Counted from the stretch's first letter, positions 15,989 through 25,450 are shown. The stretch is 64,000 nucleotides of DNA from Ancylobacter novellus (GCA_003241695.1 QFPN01000009.1:62001-126000); one strand, 5' to 3'. Program-made: numbers and translations. Notes: generated by a model from the letters alone, not told the origin.

Positions 15989-16453
15989 ATGAGACTGTTC
16001 GAGCGGGCCCAATCCCGTCGAGATGCGCTGCGCGTCGCAGCCATTTCAGCGGCCGTCGCCGCGCTGAGCCCCCGGCTTGCGTTCGCCAAGCCTGAGGAGG
16101 TCAAGGCCGAGATCGACAAGCTCTACGGCGGCAAGGAAATGACGGCCGGCAAGCTCAAGCTCGACATGCCGGAGATCGCCGAAAACGGCCTGGTCGTTCC
16201 GATCAACGTCGAAGTCGAGAGCCCGATGACCGAGGCCGACTACGTCAAGTCGGTCAGCGTATTCGCCGAGGGCAACCCGTTTCCCCGCGTTCTGACCTAC
16301 CGCTTTACGCCGGCCTGCGGCCGCGCGGCGGCGTCTCTTAGAATGCGTCTCGCGCAGACGCAGAACGTCATCGCGATCGCGGAGACTTCAACCGGCCAGC
16401 TCTACACGGCCAAATCCGAGGTCAAGGTCACGATCGGCGGCTGCGGCGGCTGA
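15989..16453 (+). CDS. soxY: SoxY, sulfur carrier subunit
   Basis: 154 aa. The Tat-like leader (SRRDALRVAAISAAVAAL) and the C-terminal swinging arm VTIGGCGG, whose cysteine binds the sulfur substrate, are diagnostic. A GGGAGGAA ribosome-binding site precedes the start; an out-of-frame ATG lies 4 bp earlier. It is the first gene of soxYZBCD. Confidence 0.95.
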   Translation: MRLFERAQSRRDALRVAAISAAVAALSPRLAFAKPEEVKAEIDKLYGGKEMTAGKLKLDMPEIAENGLVVPINVEVESPMTEADYVKSVSVFAEGNPFPRVLTYRFTPACGRAAASLRMRLAQTQNVIAIAETSTGQLYTAKSEVKVTIGGCGG

Positions 16454-16498
16454 CGTCGCCCGGCGATTCACGACCACCCGAGAAACGAGAGCGATCAC

Positions 16499-16828
16499 AT
16501 GGCCAACAAAGCTTCCGCCCGAGTCCGCGTTCCGCCGAAGGCGAAGAAGGACGAGATCATCGAAGTCAAAACGCTCATCTCCCACGAGATGGAGAGCGGC
16601 GTGCGCAAGGACTCGTCCGGCAAGGTCGTGCCGCGGGATATCATCAACAAGTTCACCGCGGCGTTCAACGGCGCGACGGTGTTCGAGGCCGACTGGTTCC
16701 CGTCGATCTCGGCGAATCCCTATCAGGCCTTTTTCTTCAAGGCGAAAGAGTCTGGCGAGTTCACCTTCACGTGGAAGGATGACAACGGCCAGGAAACGAC
16801 CGCCAAGGCGAAGCTCGAAGTCGCCTGA
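16499..16828 (+). CDS. soxZ: SoxZ, partner of SoxY
   Basis: 109 aa, cytoplasmic-type N-terminus as usual: SoxZ is exported bound to SoxY. The sequence ARVRVPPKAKKDEIIEVKTLISHEMESG and the closing FTFTWKDDNGQE match the family's beta-sandwich. It is 45 bp downstream of soxY. Confidence 0.95.
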   Translation: MANKASARVRVPPKAKKDEIIEVKTLISHEMESGVRKDSSGKVVPRDIINKFTAAFNGATVFEADWFPSISANPYQAFFFKAKESGEFTFTWKDDNGQETTAKAKLEVA

Positions 16829-16918
16829 CGTCTAACGCGATCCGCGACGCCTGACGGCGCGTCCGGCTTTCCGGGCGCGACCGGAGGGCCGCGCCCATGC
16901 TTGGAGAGGACCCCTCTC

Positions 16919-18613
16919 ATGATCTCCCGCCGTGAATTCATGGTCGCCGCGACCGCAGCCGGAGCTCTGGCGGCCGGCTCGGGGCGAAGCCTCGCTCAGG
17001 CCGCCTCGAGCGGAAAGCTCACCCAGGACGATCTTCTGCGCTTCGACGCCCTAGGCAAGGTCACTTTGCTGCACCTGACCGACACGCATGCGCAGCTCAA
17101 TCCCGTCTATTTCCGCGAGCCTTCAATCAACCTTGGCGTCGGCGAGACGAAGGGTCTCCCTCCCCATGTCACCGGCGCCGCCTTTCTCGATCGCTTCAAG
17201 ATCAAGCCCGATAGCCCGCAAGCCTATGCGCTGACCAGCGAGGACTTCACCGCGCTCGCCAAGGCCTACGGGCGCATGGGCGGCTTCGACCGCATCGCCA
17301 CGCTTGTGAAGGCGATCCGCGCCGAGCGGGGCGACGACAATGTGCTGCTGGTCGCTGGCGGCGACGAGCTGCAGGGGAGCTGGTCGTCGTTACAGACCAA
17401 GGGCGGCGACATGGTGAAGGCGCTGTCAGCGCTCAAGCTCGACGCGATGGTTGGGCATTGGGAGTTCACCTACGGCGCCGAGCGCGTCAAGGAGATCGCG
17501 GACGCAGGTCCCTTCGCCTTCCTCGCCCAGAACATCCGCAGCCTCGAATGGCAGGAGGAGGTGTTCCCGGCCGCAAAGACGTTCGAGCGCGGCGGGGCCA
17601 AGATCGCGGTCATCGGCCAAGCCTATCCGCGGACCCCGATTGCCAATCCCCGCTGGATGATCCCCGACTGGGAGTTCGGCCTGCGCGAAGACGATCTGCG
17701 CAAGCAGATCGAGACCGCGCGCTCTGGCGGCGCCGACGTCGTCGTCCTGCTCTCGCACAACGGCTTCGACGTCGATCGCAAGATGGCGGGGCGCGTGAAG
17801 GGCATCGACGTGATCCTGACCGCGCATACGCATGACGCGATCCCGACGGTGATCGAGGTCGACAAGACGCTCCTGATCGCTTCGGGTTCGCACGGCAAGT
17901 TCCTGTCGCGCCTCGATCTCGACGTGAGGGACGGCAAGATCGCGGGCTATCGCTTTGGCCTCATCCCGGTCTTCTCGGACGCAATCGCGCCCGACGCCGA
18001 GATGACGAAGCTCGTGACCGAGGCGCGCGCGCCGTTCGAGAAGGAGCTCACCCGGGAGATTGGACGTACCGAGAGCGTCCTCTACCGCCGCGGCAACTTC
18101 AACGGCACGCTCGACGATGTCATCTGCCAGGCGATGATGGAGCAGCGCGACGTCGAGATCGCGCTATCGCCCGCCTTCCGCTGGGGAGCGAGTCTGCTGC
18201 CCGGCGATCCGATCACCTTCGAGGCGATCACGAACGCGACCGCCGTGACTTATCCGAACTGCTACCGATCGACGATGACCGGCAAGCAGTTCAAGGACGT
18301 GCTCGAGGACATCGCCGACAACATCTTCAACCCCGACCCCTACTTCCAGGGCGGCGGCGACATGGTCCGGCTCGGCGGCGTCGGCTACGCCATCGACGTC
18401 TCGCAACCGATCGGCAAGCGCATCTCCAATCTCACGCTGCTGAAGTCCGGCAAGACGATCGAGGCCGACAAATCCTACACCGTCGCTGGCTGGGCCAGCG
18501 TCAACCAGAACGTCGAGGGCCCGCCGATCTGGGACGTGGTCGAGCGCCATGTCGCAAACGCCAAGACCATCAGGGTCGAGCCCAATGACGCCATCAAGGT
18601 CTCGGGCGCATGA
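16919..18613 (+). CDS. soxB: SoxB, dimanganese sulfate thiohydrolase
   Basis: About 564 aa. A Tat leader (ISRREFMVAATAAGALAAG) is followed by a 5'-nucleotidase-type metallophosphatase core: HLTDTHAQLNP, GGDELQGSWSS, VGHWEFTYG and LTAHTHD. SoxB hydrolyses the terminal sulfone from SoxY-bound thiosulfate to give sulfate. The ATG at 16919 has GGAGAGGA about 10 bp upstream and places the twin arginine properly; an ATG at 16901 adds six residues. Confidence 0.95.
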   Translation: MISRREFMVAATAAGALAAGSGRSLAQAASSGKLTQDDLLRFDALGKVTLLHLTDTHAQLNPVYFREPSINLGVGETKGLPPHVTGAAFLDRFKIKPDSPQAYALTSEDFTALAKAYGRMGGFDRIATLVKAIRAERGDDNVLLVAGGDELQGSWSSLQTKGGDMVKALSALKLDAMVGHWEFTYGAERVKEIADAGPFAFLAQNIRSLEWQEEVFPAAKTFERGGAKIAVIGQAYPRTPIANPRWMIPDWEFGLREDDLRKQIETARSGGADVVVLLSHNGFDVDRKMAGRVKGIDVILTAHTHDAIPTVIEVDKTLLIASGSHGKFLSRLDLDVRDGKIAGYRFGLIPVFSDAIAPDAEMTKLVTEARAPFEKELTREIGRTESVLYRRGNFNGTLDDVICQAMMEQRDVEIALSPAFRWGASLLPGDPITFEAITNATAVTYPNCYRSTMTGKQFKDVLEDIADNIFNPDPYFQGGGDMVRLGGVGYAIDVSQPIGKRISNLTLLKSGKTIEADKSYTVAGWASVNQNVEGPPIWDVVERHVANAKTIRVEPNDAIKVSGA

Positions 18614-19908
18614 CCGAAACCTCCAACCAGGGAACCAGCGCGATGAGCGACACCCCCACGCTTAGCCGTCGGCGCATCCTCAATCTCGGAGCGGCCGGCG
18701 TCGGCGCGGCGGCGTTCGCACCGGCGTTCGCGTCGGCGCAAACGCCGGACCCGCTTATCGTCGAGAAGCAGGAGTGGAGCCAGTATCTCGGCGAGGGCGT
18801 CAACGCGAAGCCGTACGGCGTGCCGTCCAAGTTCGAGAAGGACGTTGTGCGCCGTGAGGTCGAGTGGCTGACCGCAAGCCGTCAGAGTTCCGTCTCCTTC
18901 ACGCCGCTTCATGCGCTCGACGGCGTGATCACGCCGAACGGCTTGTGCTTCGTGCGCCATCATGGCGGCGAAGCCGAGATCGATCCGGCGAAGCACCGTT
19001 TCATGATCAACGGAATGGTGGACAAGCCGCTCGTCTTCACGATGGAGGACGTCAAGCGCATGCCCGGGCGCGTGAACCGCGTCTATTTCCTGGAATGCGC
19101 GGCCAACAGCGGCATGGAGTGGCGAGGCGCGCAGCTCAACGGCTGCCAGTTCACCCACGGCATGATCCACAACGTCGTCTACACCGGCGTGCCGCTGAAG
19201 GCCTTCCTGAACGAAGCCGGCGTCAGCCCGAAGGGCAAGTGGGTGCTGGCGGAAGGCGCCGACGCGTCGGCCATGACGCGTTCGATCCCGCTCGAGAAGG
19301 CGATGGACGATTGTCTCGTCGCCTGGGCGATGAACGGCGAAGCGCTTCGGCCTGAACAGGGCTACCCTTTGCGCCTCGTGGTGCCGGGTTGGGAAGGCAA
19401 CATGTGGATCAAGTGGCTGCGTCGCGTCGAAGTCGGCGACCAGCCCTGGGCGCAGCGCGAGGAGACGTCGAAATACACGGACCTGCTGGCCGATGGCCGT
19501 TCGCGTCAGCACACCTTCCTGATGGACGCCAAATCCGTCGTCACCAATCCGAGCCCCCAGGCGCCTCTGAAGTCGAAGGGCCCGAACGTGATCTCCGGCG
19601 TCGCCTGGTCGGGTCGTGGCTCGATCAACCGCGTCGACGTGTCGATCGACGGCGGCAAGAACTGGCGGTCGGCGCGCATCGAGGGCCCGACCTTTCCGAG
19701 GGCGATGGCGCGCTTCTACGTCGATTTCGACTGGAACGGGCAGGAGCTCATGCTGCAGTCGCGCGCGATGGATGACAGCGGTTATGTGCAGCCGACCAAG
19801 GACGAGCTGCGCAAGTTCCGCGGCACGAATTCGATCTACCACAACAACGGCATCCAGACCTGGTTGGTGAAGCCGGATGGGAGCGCAGAAAATGTCGAAG
19901 TCAGCTAA
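18610..19908 (+). CDS. soxC: SoxC, sulfane dehydrogenase molybdenum subunit
   Basis: 432 aa from an ATG overlapping the soxB stop by 4 bp; an alternative ATG at 18643 has AGGGAA upstream. The Tat signal is SRRRILNLGAAGVGAAAF. A sulfite-oxidase-like molybdopterin domain carries the molybdenum-ligand cysteine in YFLECAANSGMEWRG, and a C-terminal dimerisation domain has GVAWSGRGSINRVDVS. With SoxD it oxidises the sulfane sulfur on SoxY, so the pathway need not form sulfur globules. Confidence 0.93.
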   Translation: MTETSNQGTSAMSDTPTLSRRRILNLGAAGVGAAAFAPAFASAQTPDPLIVEKQEWSQYLGEGVNAKPYGVPSKFEKDVVRREVEWLTASRQSSVSFTPLHALDGVITPNGLCFVRHHGGEAEIDPAKHRFMINGMVDKPLVFTMEDVKRMPGRVNRVYFLECAANSGMEWRGAQLNGCQFTHGMIHNVVYTGVPLKAFLNEAGVSPKGKWVLAEGADASAMTRSIPLEKAMDDCLVAWAMNGEALRPEQGYPLRLVVPGWEGNMWIKWLRRVEVGDQPWAQREETSKYTDLLADGRSRQHTFLMDAKSVVTNPSPQAPLKSKGPNVISGVAWSGRGSINRVDVSIDGGKNWRSARIEGPTFPRAMARFYVDFDWNGQELMLQSRAMDDSGYVQPTKDELRKFRGTNSIYHNNGIQTWLVKPDGSAENVEVS

Positions 19909-20563
19909 CATTCTCGCGGTGGCCGGCGTCGTCCTACTGCCGTTCTCCGCGATAGCGGCGGAGAAGGTCGGCCTCGGCCGTCCTGCGCTTCCGGAGGAAG
20001 TGAAGGCCTGGGACATCGACGTCCGGCCGGACGGACTCGGGCTACCCGAGGGCAAGGGCTCGGTCACCGACGGCGAAACCCTGTTCCAGACCAAGTGCGC
20101 GAGCTGTCACGGCGAGTTCGGCGAAGGGGCAGGGCGCTGGCCGGTGCTCGCCGGCGGCAAGGACAGCCTGAAGTCGGATCGGCCTGAAAAGACCATCGGT
20201 TCGTTCTGGCCCTACACGTCGACGGTGTTCGACTACGTCCACCGCGCGATGCCGTACGGCGAGGCCCAGTCGCTGTCCGCCGACGAGACCTATGCGGTCG
20301 TCGCCTATTTGATGAACCTCAACGATCTCGTCCCGGGCGACTTCGTGCTTTCGAAGGAAAACTTCCCGAAGGGCCTGCCAAACGAGAAGAACTTCTACGA
20401 CGACGACCGTGAAACCACGGAAAAAGCGTTCTGGAACAAGACGCCTTGCATGGAGAACTGCAAGGCGAAAGTCGAGATTACGGGGCATGCGGCTAACCTC
20501 GACGTCACGCCCGACGACCAGAAGGACAACAAGGATGAGAAGCCGAGCTCCAGCGTGGAGTGA
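19892..20563 (+). CDS. soxD: SoxD, c-type cytochrome subunit of sulfane dehydrogenase
   Basis: About 223 aa with a signal peptide ending IAA-EKVGL. The single haem motif is TKCASCHGEFGEG. This is shorter than dihaem SoxD proteins of some species (about 380 aa), and only one CXXCH is present. The C-terminus is acidic and lysine-rich. The ATG at 19892 has GGGAGCG upstream and overlaps soxC by 17 bp. Confidence 0.9.
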   Translation: MSKSANILAVAGVVLLPFSAIAAEKVGLGRPALPEEVKAWDIDVRPDGLGLPEGKGSVTDGETLFQTKCASCHGEFGEGAGRWPVLAGGKDSLKSDRPEKTIGSFWPYTSTVFDYVHRAMPYGEAQSLSADETYAVVAYLMNLNDLVPGDFVLSKENFPKGLPNEKNFYDDDRETTEKAFWNKTPCMENCKAKVEITGHAANLDVTPDDQKDNKDEKPSSSVE

Positions 20564-20885
20564 CTGGGCGTTTTGCTGGCCCAACCTCAGCGCTGGAGCC
20601 GTCTTGACGCTCGTTCTGGTCGCGCCGGCCTTCGGCGCGGACGTCGAGCTCGGCCGTTATCTCGGGTCGGAATGCGCCGCCTGCCACGCGGTAGGCGGCG
20701 TCGGAGGCGCGGCGGGCATTCCCAATATCTCCGGCTGGCCGAAGGACCAGTTCGCCGCGACGCTGGGCGCATTCCGCTCGGGGGAACGCGCCAGCGATGT
20801 CATGTCGGCGATCGCCAGACGGCTGAATGACGAGGAGATCGCGGCGCTCGCCGCCTACTTTGGAGGTCTCGAGAAACCGAATTGA
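20535..20885 (+). CDS. Monohaem cytochrome c, partner of flavoprotein SoxF
   Basis: 116 aa. The start at 20535 overlaps soxD by 29 bp and has AAGGACAACAAGG upstream. A signal sequence (AGAVLTLVLVAPAFG) is followed by ECAACHAVGGVGG and a class I cytochrome body ending IAALAAYFGGLEKPN. It sits directly before a flavocytochrome c flavoprotein gene, the arrangement of fccA-fccB or soxE-soxF. Paracoccus SoxE is a dihaem protein, so the symbol soxE is not applied. Confidence 0.85.
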   Translation: MRSRAPAWSDWAFCWPNLSAGAVLTLVLVAPAFGADVELGRYLGSECAACHAVGGVGGAAGIPNISGWPKDQFAATLGAFRSGERASDVMSAIARRLNDEEIAALAAYFGGLEKPN

Positions 20886-20943
20886 CGATCGTCAGAAGAT
20901 CTGCGCGGTGAAACCTAAAAAAGAAAACTCCGGGGAGGATAAA

Positions 20944-22218
20944 ATGCGCATGGATCGTCGTCGTTTCATTACGTCCAGCTTCGGGCTCGCAGGCGCCGTT
21001 ATGCTCGGGGCCCCGGCTGTTCTCGGTCAGGCCAAGCCCAAGGTCGTCGTCGTCGGCGCCGGCGCCGGGGGCGCGACCGCCGCGAAGTACATCGCCAAGG
21101 ATAGCGGCGGGGCGATCGACGTCACGCTGGTCGAGGAGAACGCCAATTACAGGACCTGTTTTCACTCCAATCTCTACATCGGGGGATTGAAGGACTTCGA
21201 CGAGCTGGCGCATGGCTACGAGGGATTGGCCAAGCAACCGCTCAAAATGGCGCGCGCCCGGGCGACCGGCGTCGATCGCGACAAGCGCGAGGTCGTGCTG
21301 TCGACGGGAGACCGCCTCGCCTATGACCGCCTGATCCTGTCGCCGGGCATCGACCTCAAATACGACTCGGTTCCCGGCTGGTCGAAATCAGGCGAGGAGG
21401 CGATGCCGCATGGATGGAAGCCGGGGCGGCAGACCGAACTCATAAAGCAAAAGCTCGACGCGACGCCGAATGGCGGGCTGATCGTCATGATCGCGCCGCC
21501 CACCCCCTATCGTTGCCCGCCCGGACCGTACGAGCGCATATCGATGTTCGCGCACGCGCTGACGAAGGCCGGAAAGAAAGACTGCAAGATCATCATTCTC
21601 GATCCGAAGGAGACGTTCTCGAAGCAGGCGGCCTTCCTGTCGGAATGGCAGAACCGCTATGGCAAGATGATCGAATGGCTGAGCCCCAAGATCTATAACG
21701 GAATCGAGGCTGTGGAGCCGGAAACCGGCACGGTCCGGACCGGGTTCGAGACCTACGAGAAGTGCGCCTTGGTCAATGTGATCCCGGCGCAGATGGCGGC
21801 CTCGATCGTGCGGGACGCAGGCCTTGCGCCGTCAGGCGGCTATTGCGCGATAGACGCCGCGTCCATGCGGTCGACGGCCGATGCGAACATATTCGTCATC
21901 GGCGACGCGGCGATCGCGGGCGACATGCCGAAGTCGGCCTTCGCCGCCAACAACCAGGCCAAGGTCGCGGCCATGGTCGTGCGGGCCGAACTCACCGGTT
22001 CGCGGCAGTTTCCGGCCCGATACGCCAACACCTGCTGGAGCACTGTCGACGCCGACGCCGCCATCAAGATCGGCGGCCGGTACGAAGCGAAGGACGGCAA
22101 GATCACGGCGACCGAGACTTATGTGTCTTCGCCTGGCGAAAGCGCCGACGTCCGCAGGAAGACCGAGGAGGAAAACGTGGCCTGGTACAAGGCGATCACC
22201 GCCGACATGTTCGCGTGA
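20944..22218 (+). CDS. soxF: SoxF/FccB, flavocytochrome c sulfide dehydrogenase flavoprotein
   Basis: 424 aa. A Tat leader (MDRRRFITSSFGLAGAVML) precedes an FAD-binding VVVGAGAGGATAAKYI. Redox cysteines are seen in YRTCFHSNLYIGG and RCPPGPYERISM, and a FAD-contact IFVIGDAAIAGDMPKS is present. A C-terminal FCSD domain holds NTCWSTVDADAAIKIGG. The enzyme oxidises sulfide to sulfane sulfur and passes electrons to cytochrome c. It starts 58 bp after the cytochrome gene with GGGGAGGA upstream. Confidence 0.9.
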   Translation: MRMDRRRFITSSFGLAGAVMLGAPAVLGQAKPKVVVVGAGAGGATAAKYIAKDSGGAIDVTLVEENANYRTCFHSNLYIGGLKDFDELAHGYEGLAKQPLKMARARATGVDRDKREVVLSTGDRLAYDRLILSPGIDLKYDSVPGWSKSGEEAMPHGWKPGRQTELIKQKLDATPNGGLIVMIAPPTPYRCPPGPYERISMFAHALTKAGKKDCKIIILDPKETFSKQAAFLSEWQNRYGKMIEWLSPKIYNGIEAVEPETGTVRTGFETYEKCALVNVIPAQMAASIVRDAGLAPSGGYCAIDAASMRSTADANIFVIGDAAIAGDMPKSAFAANNQAKVAAMVVRAELTGSRQFPARYANTCWSTVDADAAIKIGGRYEAKDGKITATETYVSSPGESADVRRKTEEENVAWYKAITADMFA

Positions 22219-22583
22219 CGGCTGGAGCGGCCGTCGTTCCGCGCGGCTCACAAGCTCTGCGAAGGAGCGTAGCCGCGCTCGCGGTCGGAACATTGGCCTG
22301 TTCGCAGTCCGCGGCCGGCGAGGAGCGGTTCGACGCGCCTTCGCTTGGCGAGGTCGTCGCCGGCCGCTGCGCGGCGTGTCACGGGCGACCCGCGGCGGGC
22401 GCGACGGGTTCGCTCGAAGGACGGTCGGCAGAGGCCGTAGCCTCGGCTCTGCGCGCTTACCGGGACCGCGGTGACCCTCGCGCGGTCATGACGTCGCGCG
22501 CCAAGCTAATGACGGACGCTGAGATCGACGCCGTCGCCGCCTACGTCGCCAGCCGTCCGGCTTTGAATCAAGGGCGGAGATAA
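22215..22583 (+). CDS. Second monohaem cytochrome c in the sox/FCSD locus
   Basis: 122 aa from a GTG that overlaps the soxF stop (GTGA). The leader SVAALAVGTLACSQSAAG precedes a haem motif GRCAACHGRPAAG and a C-terminal helix DAEIDAVAAYVASRP. It is similar in size and layout to the 20535-20885 cytochrome and lies immediately before a second FCSD flavoprotein, making a repeated cytochrome-flavoprotein module. Confidence 0.85.
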   Translation: MTAGAAVVPRGSQALRRSVAALAVGTLACSQSAAGEERFDAPSLGEVVAGRCAACHGRPAAGATGSLEGRSAEAVASALRAYRDRGDPRAVMTSRAKLMTDAEIDAVAAYVASRPALNQGRR

Positions 22584-22584
22584 G

Positions 22585-23868
22585 ATGTCGGATCGATCGG
22601 GCGTCGACAGAAGAACGGTCTGCGCCGGCGGCGCCGGGCTCGTCGCGCTTTTCGGGGCCTCTCGGACAGCCATCGCCGGCGGCCGGCGCTCGCTCGTGAT
22701 TGTCGGCGGAGGGGTCGGCGGAGCGACAGCCGCGCGTTACGTGAGCCTTTGGGGGCGCGGCGCGGTCGACGTCACTCTCGTCGAACCGGCGGAGCGCTAT
22801 GCGACCTGCTTCTTTTCGAACCTTTATCTCGGCGGTCTGCGCTCGTTCGAATCTCTCGAGCATGGCTATGACCGCCTGGCGCGGTCTGCGGGCGTCACGC
22901 TGAAACGCATGACGGCCGAGCGCATCGAGCGGGACCAAAAACGTGTGATCCTATCGGACGGCTCGGCGCTTCCTTACGAGCGACTGATCCTGTCGCCCGG
23001 GATCGAGCTCCAGTTTGGATCTGTCCCGGGTTATTCCGAGAGCGCGTCCGAGGTCATGCCTCATGCGTGGAAAGCCGGCCCGCAAACCAGGCTGCTCAAG
23101 GCCAAACTCGACGCCGTTCCCGACGGCGGGCTGATCGTCATGATCGCCCCTCCCAATCCCTATCGGTGCCCGCCTGGCCCGTACGAGCGCGTTTCGATGA
23201 TGGCGCACGCGCTGCAGGCGGCGAACAAGCCGAAGACGCGCATCATCGTTCTCGACCCAAAGGATAAATTCTCGAAGATGGCTCTGTTCCAGGAAGGCTG
23301 GGACAGGCGCTATCCGGGCGTAGTGGAATGGCAGGATCCGACCATCCATGGCGGCGTCAAGGGCGTCGACGCGGCGTCGATGACTGTCTCGACAGATTTC
23401 GAGGACCGGCAAGCCGACTTGGTGAACGTGATACCTGCGCAGAAGGCTGGGAGGATCGCGCAGGACGCGGGGCTGACCGACGCCTCCGGCTACTGCCCGA
23501 TAGACGCCTCGAGCATGCGCTCGACCGTCGATCCTGAAATTTTTGTCGTCGGGGACGCATGCATCGCGGGCGACATGCCGAAATCTGGGTTCGCCGCGAA
23601 CAGCCAGGCCAAGGTCGCCGCTTTGGCCGCTCTTTCCGATCTTGCGGGGCGTCCATCCTACGCGGCGCATTACGAAAGCACCTGCTGGAGCCTGTTGACG
23701 CCGACGGACTGCGTCAAGGTCGACGGCGTCTACGCCGCCCAAGCCGGCAGGATCAGGGAAGTCGCGGGGTTTGTGTCGGACACCGGAGAGCCGGACGAGC
23801 GCCGGCGACTGAACGTCGATGAAGCGCACGCCTGGTACGACGCGATGGTCGCGGACGTGTTCGGGTGA
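22585..23868 (+). CDS. Second FCSD-type flavoprotein (SoxF/FccB paralogue)
   Basis: 427 aa. It is collinear with SoxF: VIVGGGVGGATAARYV, YATCFFSNLYLGG, GGLIVMIAPPNPYRCPPG, IFVVGDACIAGDMPKSGF and STCWSLLTPTDCVKVDG. A leader around DRRTVCAGGAGLVALFG suggests Tat export. An extra cysteine in GDACIAGD and differences in the C-terminus show divergence after duplication. It probably oxidises sulfide or polysulfide with the cytochrome encoded one base upstream. Confidence 0.88.
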   Translation: MSDRSGVDRRTVCAGGAGLVALFGASRTAIAGGRRSLVIVGGGVGGATAARYVSLWGRGAVDVTLVEPAERYATCFFSNLYLGGLRSFESLEHGYDRLARSAGVTLKRMTAERIERDQKRVILSDGSALPYERLILSPGIELQFGSVPGYSESASEVMPHAWKAGPQTRLLKAKLDAVPDGGLIVMIAPPNPYRCPPGPYERVSMMAHALQAANKPKTRIIVLDPKDKFSKMALFQEGWDRRYPGVVEWQDPTIHGGVKGVDAASMTVSTDFEDRQADLVNVIPAQKAGRIAQDAGLTDASGYCPIDASSMRSTVDPEIFVVGDACIAGDMPKSGFAANSQAKVAALAALSDLAGRPSYAAHYESTCWSLLTPTDCVKVDGVYAAQAGRIREVAGFVSDTGEPDERRRLNVDEAHAWYDAMVADVFG

Positions 23869-23899
23869 ACGGTCTTCAGTTCAAGAAGGGAGATTTCAG

Positions 23900-24415
23900 A
23901 TGGTTGGCGGCATGAGCAGAAGGGCGGTCATGGCGGGCGCGGCGATCGGCGGAGCGGCGGCGGCGGGCCGCGCGCTCGCCGCCCCCTCCCACCTCGAGCT
24001 CGACGACCTCAAGAAAGAGGGCGAGGTCGCCGTTCTCTACCATTGCGACTACGGAGACGTTGCGCGCTTCGATCAGACCCTCAACAACATCGCCAATCAT
24101 TACTCCGCCTATAACGGCGATCCTTTCGCCCTGCAGATCGTGCTGATCGCGCATGGCGGGGGGATCAAGTTCTTCCTCGATACGTTGGACGGCACCATGT
24201 GGAAGGACGAGAAACTTCCGCCTGAACTGTTCGAGCGCGCGAGCTCGTTGTCCAAGAACGGACTGAAAGTCCATCTCTGCGAGATCACCTTCAAACGCAA
24301 CAAACTGGATCCGTCGCGCGCAAGGCAGGCGGATTTCATCTCCTTCGTTCCGTCGGGGGTTGCGACTGTCGCCGCCCTGCAGACCAAGGGGTTCGCCTAT
24401 CTCAAGGTCGGATGA
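23900..24415 (+). CDS. Exported DsrE/DsrF-like protein
   Basis: About 171 aa from the ATG at 23900 (AAGGGAG upstream). The leader MSRRAVMAGAAIGGAAAAG suggests Tat export. The DsrE fold is visible as VAVLYHCDYGDVARFDQTLNNI, LQIVLIAHGGGIKFFLD and a cysteine in LKVHLCEITFKRN. DsrE proteins bind or relay sulfur on cysteine. As the last gene of the sox/FCSD operon it probably accepts sulfane sulfur from the flavocytochromes. Confidence 0.8.
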   Translation: MVGGMSRRAVMAGAAIGGAAAAGRALAAPSHLELDDLKKEGEVAVLYHCDYGDVARFDQTLNNIANHYSAYNGDPFALQIVLIAHGGGIKFFLDTLDGTMWKDEKLPPELFERASSLSKNGLKVHLCEITFKRNKLDPSRARQADFISFVPSGVATVAALQTKGFAYLKVG

Positions 24416-24427
24416 GCGCCTTGCGTG

Positions 24428-25447
24428 TCAGTGGTAACCTTCCCCGGCGCGCACTTTGCCCCGGAATATCCAGTAGACGAAGGCGGTGTAGCCGAGGATG
24501 ATCGGGAACAGGACGATCACGCCCGCCCCCATGAAAATCTGGGATGCTGGCGCTGCGGCGGCGTCCCAGAAGGTGAGGTGCGGCGGAACGAGATATGGGA
24601 AGGTCGAGATCGCGAGGCCGAGGAAGCCCAGGAGAAACAAGGCGATCGAACCGAAAAACGGACCGATCTCCCGCCTCGCGTCAAGACCGCGCCAGACAAG
24701 CCAGGCGACGATAAGGGCGAGCGCCGGGATCGGCGCAAGCAGGAGAAAGTTCGGTAGGCTGAACCAGCGATCCCAGATCCGGTCGATCGCAAGCGGCGTC
24801 CAGAGGCTGACGAGCCCCATCGCGACCATGACAGCCGCCAGCAGACGTGGGGCCTGCCGGCGAGAACGTTCCGCGACCTCTCCGTCGGTCTTCATGTAGA
24901 GCCAGGTCGCGCCGAGCAGCGCGTAACCCAGCACCACGCCGACGCCGCAGAGCAGACTGAAGGGCGTCAGCCAGTCTAGGGTTCCGCCGGCGAACTGTGC
25001 GCCGCGGCCTTCTATTTCAGCGACATTCACGCCCTGGATGAGCGCTCCCAGGATAAGTCCCTGGCAAAAAGCGGCGACGATCGATCCTCCCGAGAACGAA
25101 ATGTTCCAGACACGTTTGTTAGGCTTGGCGATCCAGCGAAACTCGAACGAGACCCCTCGGAAAATCAACGCGAGCAACATGACGGTGATGGGCAGATAGA
25201 CTGCCGGCATGATGACGGCGTAAGCCTTCGGGAAGGCGACCCAAAGTCCCCCGCCGCCGAGGATCAGCCAGGTTTCGTTGCCGTCCCAGAACGGCGCGAC
25301 CGTATTCATCATCTGGTCGCGCTCACGCTCGTCGCTGGCCCAGGGGAACAGGATCCCGATCCCGAGGTCGAATCCGTCGAGAACGACATACATCGCCACC
25401 GCGGCGCCGATGATCCAGGCCCAGACGAGCGGCAAATACCATTCCAT
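24428..25447 (-). CDS. cydB: Cytochrome bd-type quinol oxidase subunit II
   Basis: About 339 aa with eight to nine membrane segments. The family start VVLDGFDLGIGILFPW and WDGNETWLILGGGGLWVAFP are clear. It forms a heterodimer with the adjacent CydA. The ATG at 25447 follows a GTG codon that could also serve. bd-type oxidases are resistant to sulfide inhibition, which fits placement at the end of an ArsR-led sulfide operon. Confidence 0.92.
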   Translation of the reverse strand: MEWYLPLVWAWIIGAAVAMYVVLDGFDLGIGILFPWASDERERDQMMNTVAPFWDGNETWLILGGGGLWVAFPKAYAVIMPAVYLPITVMLLALIFRGVSFEFRWIAKPNKRVWNISFSGGSIVAAFCQGLILGALIQGVNVAEIEGRGAQFAGGTLDWLTPFSLLCGVGVVLGYALLGATWLYMKTDGEVAERSRRQAPRLLAAVMVAMGLVSLWTPLAIDRIWDRWFSLPNFLLLAPIPALALIVAWLVWRGLDARREIGPFFGSIALFLLGFLGLAISTFPYLVPPHLTFWDAAAAPASQIFMGAGVIVLFPIILGYTAFVYWIFRGKVRAGEGYH

Positions 25448-25450
25448 CAC

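Noticed and set aside
18475..20094. 539-codon minus-strand frame opposite soxC/soxD
   Set aside because: It is antisense to unmistakable SoxC and SoxD proteins and has no recognisable domain.
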